DNA from: an uncultured Prevotellaceae bacterium
Lineage (GTDB): Bacteria; Bacteroidota; Bacteroidia; Bacteroidales; Bacteroidaceae
DNA length: 8,822 nt
Assembly (NCBI GenBank): GCA_947176655.1
Contig: CAMWRK010000079.1
Span: 1-8,822 of the forward strand
Direction: 5' to 3'
A model generated the notes under the pieces. It saw only the letters and a program-made list of their open reading frames with translations. It did not search any database and was not told the DNA's origin. Positions 5,697 to 8,822 of the stretch are shown here, one piece after another (the first letter of the stretch is position 1; each line of letters begins with the position of its first letter). A program made the translations under genes and the position numbers.

Positions 5697-6418
5697 TTAA
5701 TTTTTACGATGCAAAAAGATGACAAGGGCATAGGGTAGCACCAGCGGAAGGTTCGGCAAATACTCTTTTTTTGTCAAGCCTGTGAAAAAAAAGGAAGATT
5801 TGTTGAAAACCGTTGGTCAAAGGTGGCGACCGTCCCGTAGGAGCATAAGTCTCCACCATGATCATAACTTCGCATCAGGAAAAATAATTGTGTATGACTC
5901 GCCATAATACTGTTGTGGCGGCTTGACGACACCATACTGTCCCGGATGGCTGTGCGTTGAAGCAATTCCGTGTAAGTTCGTAAGCCTGGCATTGCACGCC
6001 TCCCTCTGTCATGACGTGATACTGACGGTGAAGCGGATGCACGGACTGGACCATGTATGCGTGTGCGGCTGTCCGTGGATGTATAGGCCGCTGCTCGGGA
6101 AAGGCTGTCCTGTGGTTGACGGCCATACGGCAGAATGGATGATTGCAAGGATGACGGGGAATGCACCGCAGTCTTTAGCGCATCCGGCGAACGCTGACAG
6201 AATATATCCGGCGGGAAAAGGGGAAAGGCATGAACAAAAAAGGCGATGCACGGTCAGATCCGCCTTCAAGGACGGCACGGCTTGCCTGCATTGGCGAAAC
6301 AGACTGCCAGATAAATGGATTTGCCGGATAAAATAGGAATCGGAATCATCGGCGGAGCCTATGGAATGATAAAAGGAGGCCTTCAAAAAAAGAAATAAAA
6401 CAGGAATACCGGGACAGT
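5697..6418. other. About 720-bp region without a convincing gene
   Basis: This region contains the SSB promoter and leader, which is A+T-rich near 5690-5800, and then a GC-rich part to about 6340. Overlapping frames exist on both strands: minus 6166-5774, minus 6386-6009 and plus 5923-6336. They have TTG-type starts or unlikely composition; the plus frame has 12 cysteines in 137 residues. The strands compete without one clear winner. A weak hairpin pairs AAGGCG (6240-6245) with CGCCTT (6261-6266). A very short plus-strand frame at 6315-6398 is listed separately. Confidence 0.45.
6315..6398 (+). CDS. Possible 27-aa cationic glycine-rich peptide (doubtful)
   Basis: The frame reads MDLPDKIGIGIIGGAYGMIK then GGLQKKK. 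It has a short hydrophobic, glycine-spaced segment and a cationic end, so it could form an amphipathic or membrane-seeking helix. It starts directly after an in-frame TAA and has no clear Shine-Dalgarno. It would be the only gene on this strand in the window, and a frame this short can arise by chance. A hairpin (6419-6445) follows 20 bases later but is better explained as the terminator of the convergent 58-aa gene. Confidence 0.15.
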   Translation: MDLPDKIGIGIIGGAYGMIKGGLQKKK

Positions 6419-6445
6419 GCAGTCCGAGCGTATTGCCCGGACTGC
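6419..6445 (-). terminator. Hairpin downstream of the 58-aa gene
   Basis: GCAGTCCG (6419-6426) and CGGACTGC (6438-6445) are perfect inverted repeats around an 11-base loop, 21 bases after the 58-aa stop. The nearest T-rich tract on the minus strand lies about 20 bases further on, so this may be an intrinsic terminator without a canonical U tract or a transcript-end stabiliser. Confidence 0.5.
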
Positions 6446-6466
6446 CGTCACCGTGCCTTGGCGCAG

Positions 6467-6643
6467 TCAGTCGAAAACAATCACCCCGTCCCGACGGGCT
6501 GCTATCTCCTCGCCGTTGGGAAGCCTTACAACGACCTCTGTGCCGTAGTCCCCGACAATCTGTCCGTCACAGATGCCTTGGCTATCTTCAAGCAATGTGC
6601 AGTATGCGCCGATGATGTCTGATGTTTCTTCTTTCTCGTACAT
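6467..6643 (-). CDS. Small hypothetical protein, 58 aa
   Basis: The frame starts at 6643 with MYEKEETSDIIGAYCTLLED and ends GEEIAARRDGVIVFD at a TGA. The product is acidic, with a probable N-terminal helix and a C-terminal beta-rich part (QIVGDYGTEVVVRLPNGEEI). This would suit a small SH3-like or beta-barrel domain, but I do not recognise the family. It stands alone: the next gene upstream ends more than 400 bases away and a hairpin follows. No Shine-Dalgarno is visible. The call rests on an uninterrupted, sensible protein sequence and the downstream hairpin. Confidence 0.65.
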   Translation of the reverse strand: MYEKEETSDIIGAYCTLLEDSQGICDGQIVGDYGTEVVVRLPNGEEIAARRDGVIVFD

Positions 6644-7041
6644 GGTCTTGTCTGTGTTAAAGTTACTGGTTTTTATCCCTTTCTTTCCGCTTGGGCGTCG
6701 GGGACTTGAATATTACAGTGCCTGTAAAGGTGGCGCACGGCAGACAAGGCAAGGTTTTGGAGGGAAAGATTGAGCGGAGCCTCCATCTTACAGTGACAAA
6801 CACGGCGTGCCTGACCTTGACGCTCTGACGGCGGCTTCTACCTTTGCACCGTAATATTCAGCCATCCCGACCGGCAAGCGGGGGGTGATAACTCCGTATA
6901 GAAATGGTTGTGCTTTCATATTCCTGGAGGAATATAAAAAAGGAAAATGGAAATTTGCAAGAGGGGAAGCGGGGCGTCTCAAGGCGGACACCGTGAAGCA
7001 AAAGGCATGGCTATGGATATTCGCGCCACCCTATGAAGGTG
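6644..7041. other. Intergenic region upstream of the 58-aa gene
   Basis: I accept no gene here. A 67-aa minus frame (6991-6788) and a plus frame (6885-7193, which runs into the 231-aa gene) lack supporting features. The stretch contains a TTACAG/CTGTAA palindrome (6713-6727), a second TTACAGTG at about 6787, and a small hairpin ATATTCC/GGAATAT at about 6919-6936. It probably holds the promoter of the 58-aa gene, although I cannot point to a consensus match. Confidence 0.45.
6713..6727. promoter_or_regulatory. Palindrome TTACAG-TGC-CTGTAA, possible operator
   Basis: A perfect 6-bp inverted repeat with a 3-base spacer lies about 70 bases upstream of the 58-aa start. The half-site TTACAG recurs at about 6787. 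The geometry is that of a dimeric repressor site, but no regulator gene is adjacent, so the assignment is speculative. Confidence 0.25.
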
Positions 7042-7064
7042 CAGGCAGGGCAAAGCCCCGCCTG
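7042..7064 (-). terminator. Hairpin after the 231-aa gene
   Basis: CAGGCAGGGC (7042-7051) pairs with GCCCCGCCTG (7055-7064) over all 10 positions, with one G-T wobble and a 3-base loop. It starts 10 bases after the stop codon of the 231-aa gene. No T tract follows on the minus strand, so it may end or protect the transcript without being a classic intrinsic terminator. Confidence 0.55.
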
Positions 7065-7074
7065 TCCGTCATAG

Positions 7075-7770
7075 TCAGACTAAATACCATGAGGCATCCT
7101 TGCAGTCCTTGTTCACAACTGTATGGTACAGGATTTCATCGACGCTGCCTAATCTTCGCCAGCCGTTGTAAATCCTTTCTCCGTCAAGGTTGATAACCGC
7201 CAGACGGCAGTTGTCCACTCCGTCACGACTCCGTTCCGAGTTGAATGTCATCCTGATGCCGTTGTCGTAGGTCAGATACAGCGAGGTGTAGTTTACCGTT
7301 ATAGACGGTTTTTCCACAGGGCTGTTGCCATTGAAATAACCTGCGGCAAGCAAAAGTTGTTCGGCGAATTTCACGGCTTCGGCGGAGTATTTCTTCATGG
7401 CGGATTTGGCTGGGATTTCATCATGGCTGTTTCCGATGAAGTTATATGGCAATACCCTGTTGCGGTACGAGAGCATGAACGGCTCATGGTGCTTCTCCTT
7501 TACAGGGAAGTTCGTTGCTATGTATTCCTCTTTGGTGATGATGTAGCTCTCGGTCATATCCTCATTCATATAGATGCAGTAGGCTCGCTTCGCTCGTTTC
7601 CGTTTTTCCTCATAAACCCTTTGCTCAATGGCGTCCATGCTGTTGTATCGGTGGCGTGGAACACGTTTTACAGCATTGACAAACGTGGGGGTCTTGCAGT
7701 ACCCGAACTTTTCTGCAAATTCGGGTACTGTGCCTATAAAGTCATAACCTTTCCAGTTGTATCTGTCCAT
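7075..7770 (-). CDS. Hypothetical protein, 231 aa
   Basis: The product begins MDRYNWKGYDFIGTVPEFAE and has a strongly basic middle stretch (about 52-65, with EEKRKRAKRAY). Its C-terminal third is beta-rich: SITVNYTSLYLTYDNGIRMT, then CRLAVINLDGERIYNGWRRLG. I see no signal peptide, membrane helix or catalytic motif that I recognise. The final part, with YNGWRRLGSVDEILYH, looks like a compact domain of its own. The gene begins 11 bases after the 160-aa gene and is preceded by AGGA close to the ATG, so the two are very likely co-transcribed. A strong hairpin follows, making it the last gene of the 143/160/231-aa operon. Its function is unknown. Confidence 0.8.
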   Translation of the reverse strand: MDRYNWKGYDFIGTVPEFAEKFGYCKTPTFVNAVKRVPRHRYNSMDAIEQRVYEEKRKRAKRAYCIYMNEDMTESYIITKEEYIATNFPVKEKHHEPFMLSYRNRVLPYNFIGNSHDEIPAKSAMKKYSAEAVKFAEQLLLAAGYFNGNSPVEKPSITVNYTSLYLTYDNGIRMTFNSERSRDGVDNCRLAVINLDGERIYNGWRRLGSVDEILYHTVVNKDCKDASWYLV

Positions 7771-7781
7771 ATTCCTGTCGC

Positions 7782-8264
7782 TTAATAATGATAGTCAATT
7801 ACGCCACCGACATAAAGCAGGGTTCCTGTCTCAAGGTCATACAGGCTTTTCATAAACTCTCCCGATTTATCTGAACAGGAAGAACATCCGCTGTTGTCAT
7901 CATAGAAACGGCTTCCGGCATCAAGCGGATTGTCTATCGCTTCCTTCAGATGATACAATGTGCTCCATTCGCGGATATTGCCAGCGGTTACGAGTGAACA
8001 TTTCTCGTTTATCAGTTTGACCCATTCCTCCAGCCATGCTTCCACTCCGCCGTTGTAACGGATTGTGTTTTCGTCAATGAGCGTGAACATTCCTTCAGGC
8101 AGTATCTTGTTCACGAGATACTCTATACGCTCTTTGCGTTCATCATCATCAATATCCGAACAATAGTCAAGCTCTGAATTGTCTCCCTGTTGCAAGGTGT
8201 CTTCGTTAAGTAATCCGCCGTCTTCAATCTTTTCGGTCGTTATCTGAAAAATAGTTGAGTGCAT
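7782..8264 (-). CDS. Acidic hypothetical protein, 160 aa
   Basis: The product is strongly acidic, with clusters such as SELDYCSDIDDDERKERIEY at about 30-49. A middle segment, NGGVEAWLEEWVKLINEKCS, looks helical. The C-terminal part holds a single CSSC pair (127-130) and ends LLYVGGVIDYHY. I do not recognise the family. The acidity could fit a DNA-mimic or protein-binding role, but that is speculation from composition alone. It starts 20 bases after the stop of the 143-aa gene and ends 11 bases before the 231-aa gene, so it is the middle member of the operon. The start at 8264 follows an A+T-rich stretch without a clear Shine-Dalgarno. Confidence 0.8.
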   Translation of the reverse strand: MHSTIFQITTEKIEDGGLLNEDTLQQGDNSELDYCSDIDDDERKERIEYLVNKILPEGMFTLIDENTIRYNGGVEAWLEEWVKLINEKCSLVTAGNIREWSTLYHLKEAIDNPLDAGSRFYDDNSGCSSCSDKSGEFMKSLYDLETGTLLYVGGVIDYHY

Positions 8265-8284
8265 AATTCTGATATTTAATGTTA

Positions 8285-8716
8285 TTATTTCAGTTCTGTT
8301 GTCAGGCTGATGCAGTCTGTAAGGACAAAATCTTCTCCCTCAAAATCAGCGAGCGATTTAAGGTCTGCAATGCCGTTGCAATAGAAGAATATCTTTTTAT
8401 CTGTGGCATCGTCAGCATCGACAGACAGCTTTATTGTTACGGGCTGTGGCTCGGTGAAACTTTCATCTTTCCACACGATTTCACATTGCGCATAAAGCGG
8501 TTCTGACCCATGTTCGGCACAATAATCAGCATAGCGTCTGTCAATGTCCGCTTTCACTTCATCAACATCGGAAAGTACAACTCCGTAACCGCAGTCTTCA
8601 CACCATCCGTAAATAAACGCTTCATCCGTATAGTTACGGAAAGACTTGTCATTGGGGTTAATCATGGCTTTGCAAGCCACGTGCATACCGCCGCATTTTG
8701 TACATATTACTTTCAT
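8285..8716 (-). CDS. Zinc-ribbon-like hypothetical protein, 143 aa
   Basis: The N-terminus carries two CxxC pairs, CTKC (5-8) and CEDC (39-42). The spacing and the glycine and aromatic residues around them (CTKCGG, YGWCEDCGYG) resemble a treble-clef or rubredoxin-like zinc ribbon that could bind nucleic acid or protein. The rest is acidic, with VTIKLSVDADDATDKKIFFY and a C-terminal LADFEGEDFVLTDCISLTTE segment, and contains no enzyme motif I recognise. It is the first gene of the 143/160/231-aa operon visible here. The start at 8716 follows an AAAATAAAAATTTGAAAT stretch, an A-rich leader typical of Bacteroidetes, with no classical Shine-Dalgarno. Confidence 0.8.
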   Translation of the reverse strand: MKVICTKCGGMHVACKAMINPNDKSFRNYTDEAFIYGWCEDCGYGVVLSDVDEVKADIDRRYADYCAEHGSEPLYAQCEIVWKDESFTEPQPVTIKLSVDADDATDKKIFFYCNGIADLKSLADFEGEDFVLTDCISLTTELK

Positions 8717-8745
8717 ATTTCAAATTTTTATTTTCCCTGCCCTTG

Positions 8746-8774
8746 AATCCTTTTCGACTTCGCCTGAAAGGATT
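8746..8774. terminator. Inverted repeat in the leader of the 143-aa gene
   Basis: AATCCTTT (8746-8753) pairs with AAAGGATT (8767-8774) around a 13-base loop. It lies 30 to 58 bases upstream of the 143-aa start. It could terminate a gene to the right of the window or act as a leader hairpin. No strong T tract follows on the minus strand, while GTTTTA follows on the plus strand. Confidence 0.3.
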
Positions 8775-8822
8775 GTTTTACGTGCGGTTCAAACGGGGGA
8801 ATGCAAGAACAGAGGGCAAGGA

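Noticed and set aside
5923..6336. Plus-strand 137-aa frame
   Set aside because: It has a TTG start without a ribosome binding site, 12 cysteines in 137 residues, overlapping frames on the other strand, and the wrong orientation relative to all accepted genes. A homology hit would reverse this.
6788..6991. Minus-strand 67-aa frame in the intergenic region
   Set aside because: It has no supporting ribosome binding site, operon context or recognisable sequence. An internal ATG follows a small hairpin, but that alone is not enough.

Overview
The window looks like part of a Bacteroidales (Bacteroides/Parabacteroides-type) integrative and conjugative element. The basis is a giant N6-adenine methylase/SNF2-like helicase of the kind carried on Bacteroides conjugative transposons, a short element-type single-stranded DNA-binding protein (SSB), strings of small uncharacterised genes, A-rich or weak ribosome binding sites, and long GC-rich intergenic stretches. 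No integrase, relaxase, tra gene, resistance gene, tRNA or CRISPR array is visible, so the element class is inferred from gene type and layout. Every gene I accept is on the minus strand, so transcription runs from high to low coordinates.

Layout in transcription order. (1) 8716-7075: three closely spaced genes of unknown function (143, 160 and 231 aa), the first with two CxxC pairs like a zinc ribbon, ending at a strong hairpin. (2) 7074-6644: intergenic, with a TTACAG/CTGTAA palindrome. (3) 6643-6467: a 58-aa orphan gene followed by a hairpin. (4) 6466-5670: about 800 bases without a convincing gene. (5) 5669-5271: the SSB gene with a textbook terminator. (6) 5270-4909: intergenic. (7) 4908-4183: a tight cluster of 82-, 95- and 55-aa genes with a terminator hairpin. 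(8) 4182-3258: a long non-coding stretch with two direct copies of a GC-rich element of about 260 bp (about 94% identical over its core), then a 150-bp nested inverted repeat in the leader of the next gene. (9) 3257-1: the methylase/helicase gene, which runs off the left edge.

Two signals stand out. First, the methylase/helicase frame is open from 3257 to 3 (1085 codons) except for one TAG at 2196-2198, exactly between the methylase and helicase halves. A Shine-Dalgarno-like GAGGA and two consecutive ATG codons follow within 26 bases. This is either a nonsense mutation, a split gene with coupled re-initiation, or readthrough. Second, the duplicated GC-rich element has no codon-phase bias in its substitutions, and the differences inside a predicted three-way junction fall only in unpaired positions, so it may be a structured non-coding RNA or DNA element.

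How the genes may work together is inference. SSB, methylase and helicase would suit an element that enters as single-stranded DNA and must be coated, converted, modified and protected. The small genes may be host-adaptation or anti-defence factors, but nothing in their sequences shows it.
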